Shown: in pieces, positions 15,568 to 24,038 of the stretch
Numbering within the stretch: position 1 is the stretch's first letter
Layout: each line of letters opens with the position of its first letter
Source: Oscillospiraceae bacterium
GTDB lineage: Bacteria; Bacillota; Clostridia; Oscillospirales; Oscillospiraceae
NCBI GenBank assembly: GCA_017624715.1
Contig: JAGAMN010000031.1
Coordinates: 1 to 45,038 of the forward strand
Reading direction: 5' to 3'
Length of the DNA: 45,038 bases
Position numbers and translations under genes: made by a program
Notes under the pieces: generated by a model
Seen by the model: the letters and a program-made list of their open reading frames with translations, nothing else
Told to the model about the DNA's origin: nothing
Database searches by the model: none

Positions 15568-17138
15568 TGAAAGAAAATAATATTCCCAAGATTCCCGCCG
15601 ATAAGTTCCGGTTTGTCGGCGATGAGATCCGCTTGCACGACCAAAAAATGGACACCAAGCAGATCAGCTATTTCCGAGATGCATTTAACCGTTTCTGCAA
15701 GAATAAGAGTTCCGTTACCGCAGCGATTATTATTATGCTGCTGGTTCTGTACGCTATTTTTGTGCCCATGTTCTGCCAGACTCCCTACTCTCTGGCACTG
15801 ACGGATACCGACTACCTGATGTACGGCAAGCTGCTGCCCCGCAATCAGCTGTGTGTAGATCTGGGTTGGGATTTCTGGGACGGTTTTAAGGACAGAAAAG
15901 ACATCACCAAGCCTGCTTACGATCAGGTTCGTGCTGTTGCTGAGGAGACCGGCCTGGAAGTCATGAAGAATGTGGAGCAGGTCGGCACCAACGAAAAGGG
16001 TGTTCCTGTTTACAATATTCGTGTGGATTCCTATATCTACAACGGTAGTGACGGCGCTTACACCTATATGACTTTGACCGAAGAGCAGTACAAGAGCATG
16101 CAGGCCTGGCAGAATGAGACTGGCATTCAGCTCATTTATCCTGCAGTTGATGACACCAAGCTGTCTCAAAAGAATAAGCTCAATGCCGATATTTGGTACG
16201 AAGCCAACGATAAGGGCGTGCCCAAGGTTGATAAGAACGACAACTTTGTGGATATCTATAAGCAGATCGGTAACGATGGAAGCTACAATTCTTTGCGTAT
16301 TGAAGGCGACCCCGGTATTGACAATCCCAATGCGGAAGACCGTTACCGGTATGCCTCCATCACCGGCGATTCCAGCGCCATTTCCTATAAGTGCCGCGTG
16401 CTGAAGTATGCCTACTTCCAGTACAAGTACGGCTTTGAGCCTTCCTTCCTGTTCGGTACTACCGCTATGGGTCAGGATATGCTGACCAGACTGGCTTCCG
16501 CTGCCCGGTTCAGCTTGCTGCTGGCTGTCTGTGTTTCCGCCATTAACCTGTTCATCGGCGCTATCTACGGTGCTATCGAGGGTTACTACGGCGGCGCCAT
16601 CGATATGCTGATGGAGCGCTTCACCGACATCCTGGCCAGAATCCCCTTCATGGTTGTAGCCACCTTGTTCCAGCTGCACTTGGCGAAACGGGTCGGACCG
16701 GTTATCTCGCTGCTGTTTGCCTTCGTGCTGACGGGCTGGATCGGTATGGCATCCACTGTCCGTATGCAGTTCTACCGCTTTAAGGGTCAGGAATATGTTC
16801 TGGCATCCCGTGTTCTGGGCGCCAGCGACTGGCGGATCATGTTCCGTCATATTTTCCCCAACTCTCTGGGTACCATTGTCACCAGCTCCGTTCTGGTGAT
16901 TCCCGGTGTTATCTTCTCCGAGTCCAGCCTGACTTATCTGGGCATCGTGAACCTGGATAGCTCTACTATGACCTCTGTGGGTACTATGCTGGCAAACGGC
17001 AGACAGTTCCTGCAGGACTTCCCCCATGTTATCTTCTTCCCGGCAATCTTTATTTCCTTGCTGATGATCTCCTTCAACCTCTTCGGCAACGGCTTGCGGG
17101 ATGCCTTCAATCCTTCTTTGAGAGGAGCTGACGACTAA
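15564..17138 (+). CDS. oppC: Oligopeptide ABC transporter permease OppC with large outer insertion
   Basis: A 524-residue permease, about 200 residues longer than usual. After a cytoplasmic N-terminus and the first helix (about 50-70, TAAIIIMLLVLYAIFVPMF) comes a soluble region of some 220 residues before the family motif FLFGTTAMGQDMLTRL (295-310), where normal OppC has about 30. The insertion is rich in Tyr, Asp and Lys, has no hydrophobic span, and by topology lies outside the cell, facing OppA. The core permease with the EAA loop (RVLGASDWRIMFRHIFPNSL) is intact. ATG overlaps the oppB stop. Confidence 0.92.
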   Translation: MMKENNIPKIPADKFRFVGDEIRLHDQKMDTKQISYFRDAFNRFCKNKSSVTAAIIIMLLVLYAIFVPMFCQTPYSLALTDTDYLMYGKLLPRNQLCVDLGWDFWDGFKDRKDITKPAYDQVRAVAEETGLEVMKNVEQVGTNEKGVPVYNIRVDSYIYNGSDGAYTYMTLTEEQYKSMQAWQNETGIQLIYPAVDDTKLSQKNKLNADIWYEANDKGVPKVDKNDNFVDIYKQIGNDGSYNSLRIEGDPGIDNPNAEDRYRYASITGDSSAISYKCRVLKYAYFQYKYGFEPSFLFGTTAMGQDMLTRLASAARFSLLLAVCVSAINLFIGAIYGAIEGYYGGAIDMLMERFTDILARIPFMVVATLFQLHLAKRVGPVISLLFAFVLTGWIGMASTVRMQFYRFKGQEYVLASRVLGASDWRIMFRHIFPNSLGTIVTSSVLVIPGVIFSESSLTYLGIVNLDSSTMTSVGTMLANGRQFLQDFPHVIFFPAIFISLLMISFNLFGNGLRDAFNPSLRGADD

Positions 17139-19294
17139 TGGCTATCAATTTGGAAGTGAATAACCTGCGGATCTCCTTCCGCACCAATAACGGTAAAGTC
17201 CAGGCCGTCCGCGACATCTCCTTTAAGCTGGAGCAGGGCAAGACCCTGGCTATCGTTGGTGAATCCGGTTCCGGTAAGTCTGTTACCTCTAAGGCAATTC
17301 TGGGCATTCTGGCCGGTAACTCCATCATTGAGGGTGGCGAGATCATTTTCGACGGTCGTGACCTGCTGAAGATCGACGAAGAAGAAATGTATCGGATTCG
17401 TGGCGATAAGATCGCCATGATCTTCCAGGACCCTCTGTCCTCTCTAAACCCCATCGTTAAGATCGGTAAGCAGATCACAGAGGCTATGCTGCTGAAGAAC
17501 AAGGCCAGCCGCCGTGAGTCCCGTAAGGATTTTAACAGCCTGCTGGCACTGCTGCAGGCACAGATGATCGCTGACTGCGGCGCTTCTTCCGAGGCTCGGA
17601 TCAAGGAGCTGACCAGCACCTTCAACAGTTTCTGCGTTGAGGCCAACAAGCTGGAGAATGCGTATAACCATGCTGCCAACACCGTGGCTGATCTGCTCAC
17701 CGATGTAGAAGACGTGCAGTTCAAGGCCAGCAAGAATCAGAAGCTGGACGGCAAGGCTCTGCTGCGGGAGTATGCCAATAAGCTGAAGACCATTAAGGAG
17801 CCCTTCTTTACTGCAAAGTTTACCGAGCGCATGGCTGCGGTTTCTGCCGAGCTGCTCGCTGCCCGTAAATATACTGCTGAAAAGAATGCCCTGGGTCTGC
17901 CTGAGTCTGTTCTGAATGCAATCACGCAGCTGGAAAACCTGCTGCGGGATATGCAGGAGCAGCCCCGTCCCAACTTCTTCCGAATTGGCTTCTATGCTAT
18001 GAAGCATCCCGGCGAGGATCTGACCGGTCGGGATATGGACAAGCTGAACGAGGAAGCGCTGGCTTATCTGAATGAGAACTTCATGAATGAGTTTATTGCT
18101 CTGCAGGAGCGTGGCGTGGCTTACTCTCACCGCCAGTCTGTGGATAAGAAGAAGCTGGTTCTGGAGGCTCTGAAGGAAGGTAAAGCATACTTTAGCGGCG
18201 AACTGAAATCTGCCGGTGCAATGAAGTATGCCAAGAGCCTGGCTGACCTGGTGGATGCGTCCATTGACCGGTTGGAGATCGTGAAGGATGGCGTTGCCTA
18301 CACCTTCCGCACCAGCTTAAACTCCGCTATCAGCCGCTATTTTGCAGCTGTTGCATTCAATCCCAAGGAAGAGGCTCGGTTTGAGCGTCAGACTAAGAAG
18401 CATGATGCTTTGGTTGCCAAGGGCAAGAATGTGGAATGGAAGGTCGTTCCCAAGTCCCTGCATGACCTGGATGCACTGAAAAACCAGATCGTTTCCGTCC
18501 TGGAGCGTCTGGAGAAGAAGTACCAGGATGATGTGGTCGCCACAGTAGATTACCACCAGCGCTGCATTGAGATCATCGACTACCTGAAGGAAAAGGCTTC
18601 CAAGGTCGTCTACAAGGTTACCAAGGCTATGGCTAAGGAACGCGCCATCAAGCTGATGGAAGAGGTGGGTATCAGCGAAGCCCGTATGCGCTTCAACCAG
18701 TATCCCTTTGAGTTCTCCGGCGGTATGCGTCAGCGTATCGTTATCGCCATTGCTCTGTCTGCTGACCCCGAGGTTCTGATCTGTGACGAGCCCACCACCG
18801 CTTTGGACGTGACTATTCAGGCACAGATCCTGGAGCTGATCAACAAGCTGAAGAACGAGCGTAACCTGTCCGTTATTTTCATTACCCACGACCTGGGCGT
18901 TGTGGCAAACATGGCTGACGATATTGCCGTTATGTACGCCGGCAAGATCATCGAGTACGGTACTGCCGACGATGTTTTCTACGATCCCAGACATCCTTAC
19001 ACCTGGGCGCTGCTGTCCGCTATGCCGGACCTGGATACCAAGGAGAAGCTGGACGCCATCCCCGGTACACCCCCCGATATGCGTTATCCCCCCGCGGGCG
19101 ACGCTTTCGCGCTGCGTAACAAGTATGCTATGCAGATCGACTTTGAGCAGCAGCCTCCCATGTTCGAGATTTCCGAGACCCACAGAGCAGCAACCTGGCT
19201 GCTCCACCCCGATGCACCCAAGGTGGAAATCCCCAAGGCCATCACCGACCGCATCGCCAGAATGAAGAAGGCAGGAGGTGCCGAAAATGGCTGA
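17138..19294 (+). CDS. oppD: Oligopeptide ABC transporter ATPase OppD with about 370-residue insertion
   Basis: A 718-residue ATP-binding subunit, twice the usual length. All ABC motifs are present: Walker A GESGSGKS (41-48), Q-loop FQDPLSSLNP (Gln97), signature FSGGMRQR (526-533), Walker B VLICDEP (Asp550, Glu551) and H-loop THDL (His584), with the C-terminal Opp motif RHPYTWALLSAMP. Between Q-loop and signature lie about 430 residues instead of about 55. The additional block (roughly 121-495) is charged and helix-rich, with no second ATPase and no membrane span. It would project from the helical subdomain next to the permease coupling helix. The reading frame is continuous. The first base overlaps the oppC stop. 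Confidence 0.9.
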   Translation: MAINLEVNNLRISFRTNNGKVQAVRDISFKLEQGKTLAIVGESGSGKSVTSKAILGILAGNSIIEGGEIIFDGRDLLKIDEEEMYRIRGDKIAMIFQDPLSSLNPIVKIGKQITEAMLLKNKASRRESRKDFNSLLALLQAQMIADCGASSEARIKELTSTFNSFCVEANKLENAYNHAANTVADLLTDVEDVQFKASKNQKLDGKALLREYANKLKTIKEPFFTAKFTERMAAVSAELLAARKYTAEKNALGLPESVLNAITQLENLLRDMQEQPRPNFFRIGFYAMKHPGEDLTGRDMDKLNEEALAYLNENFMNEFIALQERGVAYSHRQSVDKKKLVLEALKEGKAYFSGELKSAGAMKYAKSLADLVDASIDRLEIVKDGVAYTFRTSLNSAISRYFAAVAFNPKEEARFERQTKKHDALVAKGKNVEWKVVPKSLHDLDALKNQIVSVLERLEKKYQDDVVATVDYHQRCIEIIDYLKEKASKVVYKVTKAMAKERAIKLMEEVGISEARMRFNQYPFEFSGGMRQRIVIAIALSADPEVLICDEPTTALDVTIQAQILELINKLKNERNLSVIFITHDLGVVANMADDIAVMYAGKIIEYGTADDVFYDPRHPYTWALLSAMPDLDTKEKLDAIPGTPPDMRYPPAGDAFALRNKYAMQIDFEQQPPMFEISETHRAATWLLHPDAPKVEIPKAITDRIARMKKAGGAENG

Positions 19295-20357
19295 GAACAA
19301 TCGTGAAGTTCTGCTGAAAGTAGAAAACCTCTGCCAGTACTTCGGCAGAACCAAGGCCGTTGACGATGTGAGCTTTGAGGTCTACAAGGGCGAGGTTTTC
19401 GGCCTGGTTGGCGAGTCCGGCTGCGGCAAGACCACTACCGGCCGTTCCATCATTAAGCTGTACGACATCACCTCCGGCAGCATTTACTACAAGGGCCGCC
19501 GGATCGCTGCCGGCACCAAGTCCTTTAAGAATGAGATCGCAGCCAAGAAGAAGGAGATCCGTGAGCTGTCCAAGAGCGGCAGCCCAGATGCTTCTGAAAA
19601 GATCGCTGCCTGCAAGGAGCGAATTGCTGAGCTGAGCCGTGAAATCGTGGCAGCAAAGGCAGATCACAAGAAGGCCGGTATCGTTACCGACATTCAGATG
19701 ATCTTCCAGGATCCCATTTCCTCCCTGGACGGCCGTATGACCGTTAAGGAAATCATTGCCGAGGGTCTGGTGATCCAGGGCATGAAGGATAAGAAGCTCA
19801 TTGAGGAGAAGGTTTACCAGATTCTGGAGACTGTTGGCCTGGTTCGTGAACACGCCGGCCGTTATCCCCACGAGTTCTCCGGCGGTCAGCGCCAGCGTAT
19901 CGGTATTGCCCGGGCGATCATCATGAACCCCGAGCTGCTGATTGCTGACGAGCCCATCTCCGCTCTGGACGTTTCCATTCAGGCTCAGGTTATCAACCTG
20001 CTCAATGAGCTGCGGGATACCCTGGATCTGACGGTGCTGTTCATCGCCCACGACCTGTCCGTTGTTAAGTATTTCTCCGACCGCATCGGTGTTATGTACT
20101 ACGGCCACCTGGTGGAGCTGGCTTCTTCCGATGAGTTGTTTGCGCACCCCACACACCCCTACACCAAGTCCTTGCTGTCTGCAATTCCTCTGCCCGATCC
20201 CCATCTGGAGAAGAAGCGCGAGCGTATTCAGTACAATCCTCTGGCTGAGCACGACTACTCTGTGGAGGAGCCTACTCTTCGGGAAATCACGCCCGGTCAC
20301 TTTGTTCGCTGCAACTCTGTGGAAGAGCAGAAGTACAGAGAGGAAATGGGCCTGTGA
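19287..20357 (+). CDS. oppF: Oligopeptide ABC transporter ATPase OppF with coiled-coil insertion
   Basis: A 356-residue ATP-binding subunit with Walker A GESGCGKT (42-49), Q-loop MIFQDPISSLDG (Gln141), signature FSGGQRQRIGIARA, Walker B LLIADEPISALD and the late Opp motif HPYTKSLLSAIP. About 55-60 residues (74-132, KKKEIRELSKSG ... CKERIAELSREIVAAKADHKK) are added before the Q-loop and look like a helical hairpin or coiled coil; this is a different site from the OppD insertion. The ATG at 19287 follows GGAGG; a GTG nine bases earlier is too close to that site. It overlaps the end of oppD. Confidence 0.92.
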   Translation: MAENNREVLLKVENLCQYFGRTKAVDDVSFEVYKGEVFGLVGESGCGKTTTGRSIIKLYDITSGSIYYKGRRIAAGTKSFKNEIAAKKKEIRELSKSGSPDASEKIAACKERIAELSREIVAAKADHKKAGIVTDIQMIFQDPISSLDGRMTVKEIIAEGLVIQGMKDKKLIEEKVYQILETVGLVREHAGRYPHEFSGGQRQRIGIARAIIMNPELLIADEPISALDVSIQAQVINLLNELRDTLDLTVLFIAHDLSVVKYFSDRIGVMYYGHLVELASSDELFAHPTHPYTKSLLSAIPLPDPHLEKKRERIQYNPLAEHDYSVEEPTLREITPGHFVRCNSVEEQKYREEMGL

Positions 20358-20770
20358 GCAAGGAAGCCAAGATCCGTCTGCTGAAGTACGGTGCTTCCGC
20401 ACTGATCTGCGCGGCCATTGTGGTAGGATACGCACTGGGCGAGAATGTTGCTGAACAGGAACTGGTGAATGTGTACCGCATTTTAAGCGACGCATTTACC
20501 CTGCCGGCTCTGCTGTTCCTGTTCTCCGGGGCGTTGGTTTGGCTTTCCAACCAGGGCTCGTTGGACGCCATTGGCTATCTGCTGACAGCTGTGGTGCGAT
20601 TCATTATCCCCGGCGGCAGACTGACCCACGAAAAATACGGCGACTATGTTGCACGGCGGCGTGAGAAGAACGTCACCGGCTACGGTTTCCTGTTCATCGT
20701 CGGCTTGGCCTGCATGGTAGGCGCTTTGGTGTTCACCTGGCTTTATTTCCAACTTCACGGACCTATCTGA
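20354..20770 (+). CDS. DUF3899-like membrane protein
   Basis: A 138-residue protein with three to four hydrophobic helices (YGASALICAAIVVGYALG; TLPALLFLFSGALVWLS; YGFLFIVGLACMVGALVFTW) and the loop GSLDAIGYLLTAVVRF that is typical of DUF3899. Start taken as GTG at 20354, overlapping the oppF stop (GTGA), so it is the last cistron of the opp operon. Its role is unknown; the location suggests a link to the transporter, but such linkage may be accidental. Confidence 0.75.
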   Translation: MSKEAKIRLLKYGASALICAAIVVGYALGENVAEQELVNVYRILSDAFTLPALLFLFSGALVWLSNQGSLDAIGYLLTAVVRFIIPGGRLTHEKYGDYVARRREKNVTGYGFLFIVGLACMVGALVFTWLYFQLHGPI

Positions 20771-20777
20771 TACAATA

Positions 20778-20810
20778 AAACCCACGGTGGGCATTTCCCA
20801 CCGTGGGTTT
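20778..20810 (+). terminator. Terminator of the opp operon (bidirectional)
   Basis: AAACCCACGGTGGG-CATTT-CCCACCGTGGGTTT, a perfect 14-bp stem followed by TGCTTATTTTG, eight bases after the DUF3899 stop. The minus-strand reading (ending AAACCC...TTTTATTG) would also stop the small gene that ends at 20829. Confidence 0.9.
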
Positions 20811-20828
20811 GCTTATTTTGTGAGAGCG

Positions 20829-21110
20829 TCAATCAGAATGCGCAGTGGATTGCTGCCCGTAGCGAAACATTTTAATACCAAGGTTTTTGCTGATTAACAG
20901 CAATGATTGGAAAATTATTTCCACATCATCATCTTCATCTACAACACCTAATCGATCACATAATCGTTGATATGCGTTGTAAGCGTTGCTATATAGTTCC
21001 ATACAAGGCGCGCCATCGGCAAAAGCGTTTTCAATGCCAGGTGCACCCAAACCCGGAATATAGGCTCCAATTAAAGTATGGTAAACATATTCTGCGTAGT
21101 CCTGATGCAT
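20829..21110 (-). CDS. 93-residue acidic protein of unknown function
   Basis: A soluble protein with no recognised domain, beginning MHQDYAEYVYHTLIGAYIPG and containing an acidic turn DRLGVVDEDDDVEIIFQSLL followed by a basic/aromatic tail MFRYG. I believe it is real because of a strong ribosome binding site (GGAGGGG, seven bases before ATG) and a consensus promoter directly upstream. It is divergent from a ribbon-helix-helix gene, an arrangement seen in regulator or toxin-antitoxin pairs, but I see no toxin fold. AT content is higher than its neighbours, which hints at acquisition. Confidence 0.65.
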   Translation of the reverse strand: MHQDYAEYVYHTLIGAYIPGLGAPGIENAFADGAPCMELYSNAYNAYQRLCDRLGVVDEDDDVEIIFQSLLLISKNLGIKMFRYGQQSTAHSD

Positions 21111-21136
21111 AATAATACCCCTCCGACGATATACAT

Positions 21137-21165
21137 AGTATACCTAATATATCTAGAAATGTCAA
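21137..21165 (-). promoter_or_regulatory. Promoter of the 93-residue gene with GTATAC sites
   Basis: Minus strand TTGACA (21160-21165), 17-bp spacer, TATACT (21137-21142). The hexamer palindrome GTATAC occurs at 21138-21143, 21175-21180 and 21184-21189, overlapping this -10 and the start region of the divergent ribbon-helix-helix gene; that protein may bind them (inference). Confidence 0.75.
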
Positions 21166-21199
21166 CAAAGCAAGGTATACAATGTATACGGGTGATATT

Positions 21200-21364
21200 A
21201 TGAAGAAAACAGAGTTTATAACATTCAGAACAAATGCGCAAACAAAAGCAATTCTGGAAAGAGTTGCAGAAGAGAAGAAGTGGTCTATTTCTCAATTATC
21301 TGCTGAGATTATTCAGCAATGGATTGAGGATAATGGCCTACAAACAGAAAGCACAGAGGATTAA
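21200..21364 (+). CDS. Ribbon-helix-helix (Arc/CopG-like) DNA-binding protein
   Basis: A 54-residue protein, MKKTEFITFRTNAQTKAILE then VAEEKKWSISQLSAEIIQQW: one beta strand followed by two helices, the pattern of Arc/CopG repressors and many antitoxins. Start at 21200 is preferred: it has GGGTGAT upstream, and the ATG at 21182 sits within GTATAC sites that may hold the promoter. It is divergent from the 93-residue gene and followed by a strong terminator, so it is a single-gene unit. Autoregulation through GTATAC is plausible. Confidence 0.7.
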   Translation: MKKTEFITFRTNAQTKAILERVAEEKKWSISQLSAEIIQQWIEDNGLQTESTED

Positions 21365-21365
21365 A

Positions 21366-21393
21366 GCGTGCCGGAAAAACGGCACGCCCTTTT
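21366..21393 (+). terminator. Terminator of the ribbon-helix-helix gene
   Basis: GCGTGCCG-GAAAAA-CGGCACGC followed by CCTTTTTC; the stem starts two bases after the stop codon. Confidence 0.9.
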
Positions 21394-21407
21394 TCTGCCC
21401 GGAGAAA

Positions 21408-21436
21408 TTGACAATTGGCGGGCAATCGGCTACAAT
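21408..21436 (+). promoter_or_regulatory. Promoter of the lipoprotein-capA unit
   Basis: TTGACA (21408-21413), 17-bp spacer, TACAAT (21431-21436), 30 bases before the lipoprotein start. Confidence 0.85.
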
Positions 21437-21466
21437 AGCAATATCTTGTCTTTAAGGATGTACAGA

Positions 21467-22618
21467 ATGAAACAGATATTAAGCTTATTACTGATCCTGG
21501 CCATGCTGCTGTGTGGCTGCACCCAGGTCATTCCGCAGGAAAACCCTGGAATCGAAGTGCCTCCGTCTTCGTTTGTAACGGAACCGTCTTCGGAGCCTGC
21601 TACAGAACCCTCTACGGAACCTGTTACAGAGCCCTCTTCGGAACCTGTTACGGAGCCTTCTACGGAACCGGTTACGGAGCCCTCGGAAGAGCCTTCGACA
21701 GAGCCGCCCACACAACCGGCAACCCAGCCATCGGAGCCTCCGGTAACAGAGCCATCGGTTCCGGAACCGCCTGTTACTCAGCCTACGGAGCCGATTCCGG
21801 AAACAGACCCCTATGTGGGTGTGACCAAGGCGGAATTTTACGCCAACTATACCCCGGCGACCAACTACATGGACGCCTACTACCGCTCCCAACACGGTTT
21901 CCTGTCCGGTTCTTTGGAAGTTCCCGGTCAGTATGCCACCGATTCCGGCTACCGGCCCATGGAGGGCAACAAGTACCTGCGCAACACCAAGGCAATGTAC
22001 TTAGATAACGGCAATACATACGTTGTTGTGGATGCTTACGGCAGCGAAGTGATGCGCATCTACAAAGACGGCGGCTATATCACTTTGGAAGAAGTGGCGG
22101 CCTATATGTACGCCTTTGGCGGTCAGGAAGGCCGCTTCCCTGCAAATTACACTTCCGCCAAGAAAACAAAGCCCACAAGCAGTATTTGGGGCGAGTATCT
22201 GCGGGTGAATCACTCCTACTTCTCCGGTGATACCAGCAGGTATCCCTACGAGCCGGAGCTGCCCAATATTTCCGGCTGTGGCGGTCAGCTGCAGTATTAT
22301 GAGCTGGACATCGGCACAACCGGAACCACCACTCCCGGCTATGCGCCCAAGCCCTATAATAACGGCACAAAAATCGAACGGGGCGCTGCCCGAATCGTCT
22401 ATGCCCGGCAGGACCTGAACCGTAACGGCAGTTACGAGCAGGATGAAATTTATGTATTCTACACCCATAATCACTACAATGATTTCCGGGAATACTTGAA
22501 TTACTACGGCGGTTGGGGTGAGATGTTCGGTAACGAAACCGGTGGCGGTGAATATAGCAGTAAATACAATTGTAACCCCACGCCCTACGTGCCTACGGCA
22601 TACAAGGACTTTTTCTGA
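21467..22618 (+). CDS. Lipoprotein with Ser/Thr-Glu-Pro repeat linker
   Basis: A 383-residue secreted lipoprotein. The signal peptide [18 protein letters not shown] gives lipidated Cys18. Residues about 35-115 are a low-complexity linker of [12 protein letters not shown] units (roughly 15 copies), likely an extended wall-spanning stalk. The C-terminal 260 residues form a Tyr/Gly-rich globular domain I do not recognise; [20 protein letters not shown] and [20 protein letters not shown] resemble the ribonuclease/barnase-like secreted domain ends seen in Firmicutes, but that is a weak guess. ATG at 21467 is nine bases after AAGG; an ATG at 21458 is too close. It is 21 bases upstream of capA. Confidence 0.8.
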   Translation: MKQILSLLLILAMLLCGCTQVIPQENPGIEVPPSSFVTEPSSEPATEPSTEPVTEPSSEPVTEPSTEPVTEPSEEPSTEPPTQPATQPSEPPVTEPSVPEPPVTQPTEPIPETDPYVGVTKAEFYANYTPATNYMDAYYRSQHGFLSGSLEVPGQYATDSGYRPMEGNKYLRNTKAMYLDNGNTYVVVDAYGSEVMRIYKDGGYITLEEVAAYMYAFGGQEGRFPANYTSAKKTKPTSSIWGEYLRVNHSYFSGDTSRYPYEPELPNISGCGGQLQYYELDIGTTGTTTPGYAPKPYNNGTKIERGAARIVYARQDLNRNGSYEQDEIYVFYTHNHYNDFREYLNYYGGWGEMFGNETGGGEYSSKYNCNPTPYVPTAYKDFF

Positions 22619-22639
22619 TAACCAAAACGGAGGACAACC

Positions 22640-23947
22640 ATGGCTCTGAACGACGAAGAACTGAATAGACGCCGGGAAGAGCGTAAACAGGAAAAAGCGT
22701 TTCTGGACAAGCAGATGCGCCTGCTAAAGCTCGGGGCGATCATCACCGCTGCGGTGATGGTGCTTTGCTGCGCTGCGGTGCTGATCACCAGCGGTATGGT
22801 GAAGCCCCAGCAGCCTTCGCCGCCGCAAATGCAAGTTCCTGAGACTACCGAGCCTTCTGTACCCACCGAGCCGCCGGTTACCGAACCGCCTAAGCCGGCA
22901 ATTCCGGATACGGTGATCCATTACCTGGCCGGTGGCGATGTAAATGTAACGGACAAGGTGGTAGCCGCCGGACAGGGGGTCAGCGGTTACGACTATACCC
23001 AGCTGTTTTTGGATTTGGCCGGAGTTATGTCCGGTAGTCATCTGACTTCTGTGAATTTTGAGGGCAATATCTATAGCGACAACTACGGTTCTGCTACGGT
23101 CAGCGCGCCTCCACAGTTGTTGACAGCGCTGCGCAATGCCGGTGTGGATATTGTACAGACTGCCAATTCCTATACCAACCACAATGGCCTGCGGGGAATG
23201 AAAGCCACTCTGGACGAAATCCGCAATGCGGGCATGGAACCGGTGGGTTCTTTTGCGAACCAGGCAGAATTCGACAGAACCCGGGGCTTTATTATCCGGG
23301 AAGTGGAGGGCATCAAGATCGCTGTGGTGGCTTTCACCAAGGGCATGAACGGCATGGGCCTGCCTGAGGACAGCAAAAACTGTGTTAATCTGCTCTACAC
23401 CGACTATTCCAGCACCTATCAAAAGGTGGATTCTGAGGGTATTTCCAAGATTTTGCGGAATATTTCCTATGAGCAGCCGGATGTGACCATTGCGCTGGTC
23501 CATTGGGGCAGCGAATACAACGACAACATCAGCAAGACCCAGAATCAGATCCAGGAGCTCCTGCTCAGCGGTGGTGTGGATGCCATTATCGGCACACATC
23601 CTCACTATGTGCAGAAAATCACCCAGGATGCATCCGGCCGTGTGGTGGCCTACTCCTTGGGCGATCTGCTGGGGGACGGCGAAAAACCCGGCACAGATTA
23701 TTCCGTGCTGTTGGATTTGGAGATTACCAAGGACGGCGAGACCGGCGCGGTGAGCATTACCGGTTATGATTACATTCCGGTATTTTATGCCGATGAACGG
23801 GAAAACGGCGGAACGGTGCGGCTTCTGCGGATTCGGGAGGCTATAGCGGCCTACGAGAATAATTTCCTGGACAGAGTGTCTGCAGAAACCTACGAGGCCA
23901 TGAAAACAGCTCTGGAGCGAATCGAGACCAGAGTCAAGGGAGAATAA
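22640..23947 (+). CDS. CapA-family metallophosphatase-like protein
   Basis: A 435-residue protein: cytoplasmic basic N-terminus, one transmembrane helix (about 33-54), a Pro/Thr/Glu linker (55-90), then an outer PGA_cap domain. Metal-site motifs of this metallophosphatase superfamily are YLAGGDVNVT, VNFEGNIYSD, ANSYTNHNG, VHWGSEYN and GTHPHYVQ. Relatives include CapA/PgsA of poly-gamma-glutamate synthesis, but no capB/capC homologue is here, so a role in capsule synthesis should not be assumed; wall or glycan hydrolysis is equally possible. Start follows GGAGG. It forms a two-gene unit with the lipoprotein, and both carry similar TEP-type linkers. Confidence 0.88.
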   Translation: MALNDEELNRRREERKQEKAFLDKQMRLLKLGAIITAAVMVLCCAAVLITSGMVKPQQPSPPQMQVPETTEPSVPTEPPVTEPPKPAIPDTVIHYLAGGDVNVTDKVVAAGQGVSGYDYTQLFLDLAGVMSGSHLTSVNFEGNIYSDNYGSATVSAPPQLLTALRNAGVDIVQTANSYTNHNGLRGMKATLDEIRNAGMEPVGSFANQAEFDRTRGFIIREVEGIKIAVVAFTKGMNGMGLPEDSKNCVNLLYTDYSSTYQKVDSEGISKILRNISYEQPDVTIALVHWGSEYNDNISKTQNQIQELLLSGGVDAIIGTHPHYVQKITQDASGRVVAYSLGDLLGDGEKPGTDYSVLLDLEITKDGETGAVSITGYDYIPVFYADERENGGTVRLLRIREAIAAYENNFLDRVSAETYEAMKTALERIETRVKGE

Positions 23948-24001
23948 GGCTTCTCCTTGTGGAGAAGGCTCTTCGCTTTCCAACTTTCAATTCACAACAA
24001 A

Positions 24002-24037
24002 AACAGCGTGTGCTTTTGCTTTTGCACACGCTGTTTT
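24002..24037. terminator. Bidirectional terminator between capA and the glp operon
   Basis: AACAGCGTGTGC-ttttgctttt-GCACACGCTGTTTT, 12-bp stem with T-runs on both sides, between two convergent genes. A smaller palindrome of the AAGGCTTCTCC type lies at 23947-23971. Confidence 0.85.
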
Positions 24038-24038
24038 G

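Noticed and set aside
17138-19294. OppD insertion as an intein or a frameshifted gene fusion
   Set aside because: No splicing-junction Cys/Ser ... His-Asn motif, no homing endonuclease motif, and the frame and codon use are continuous with the rest of the operon.
19242-20495. 417-codon minus-strand frame antisense to oppF
   Set aside because: Shadow frame; the opposite strand holds complete ABC ATPase motifs.
22640-23947. A poly-gamma-glutamate capsule locus
   Set aside because: Only the CapA-like protein is present; no capB/pgsB ligase or capC is nearby.
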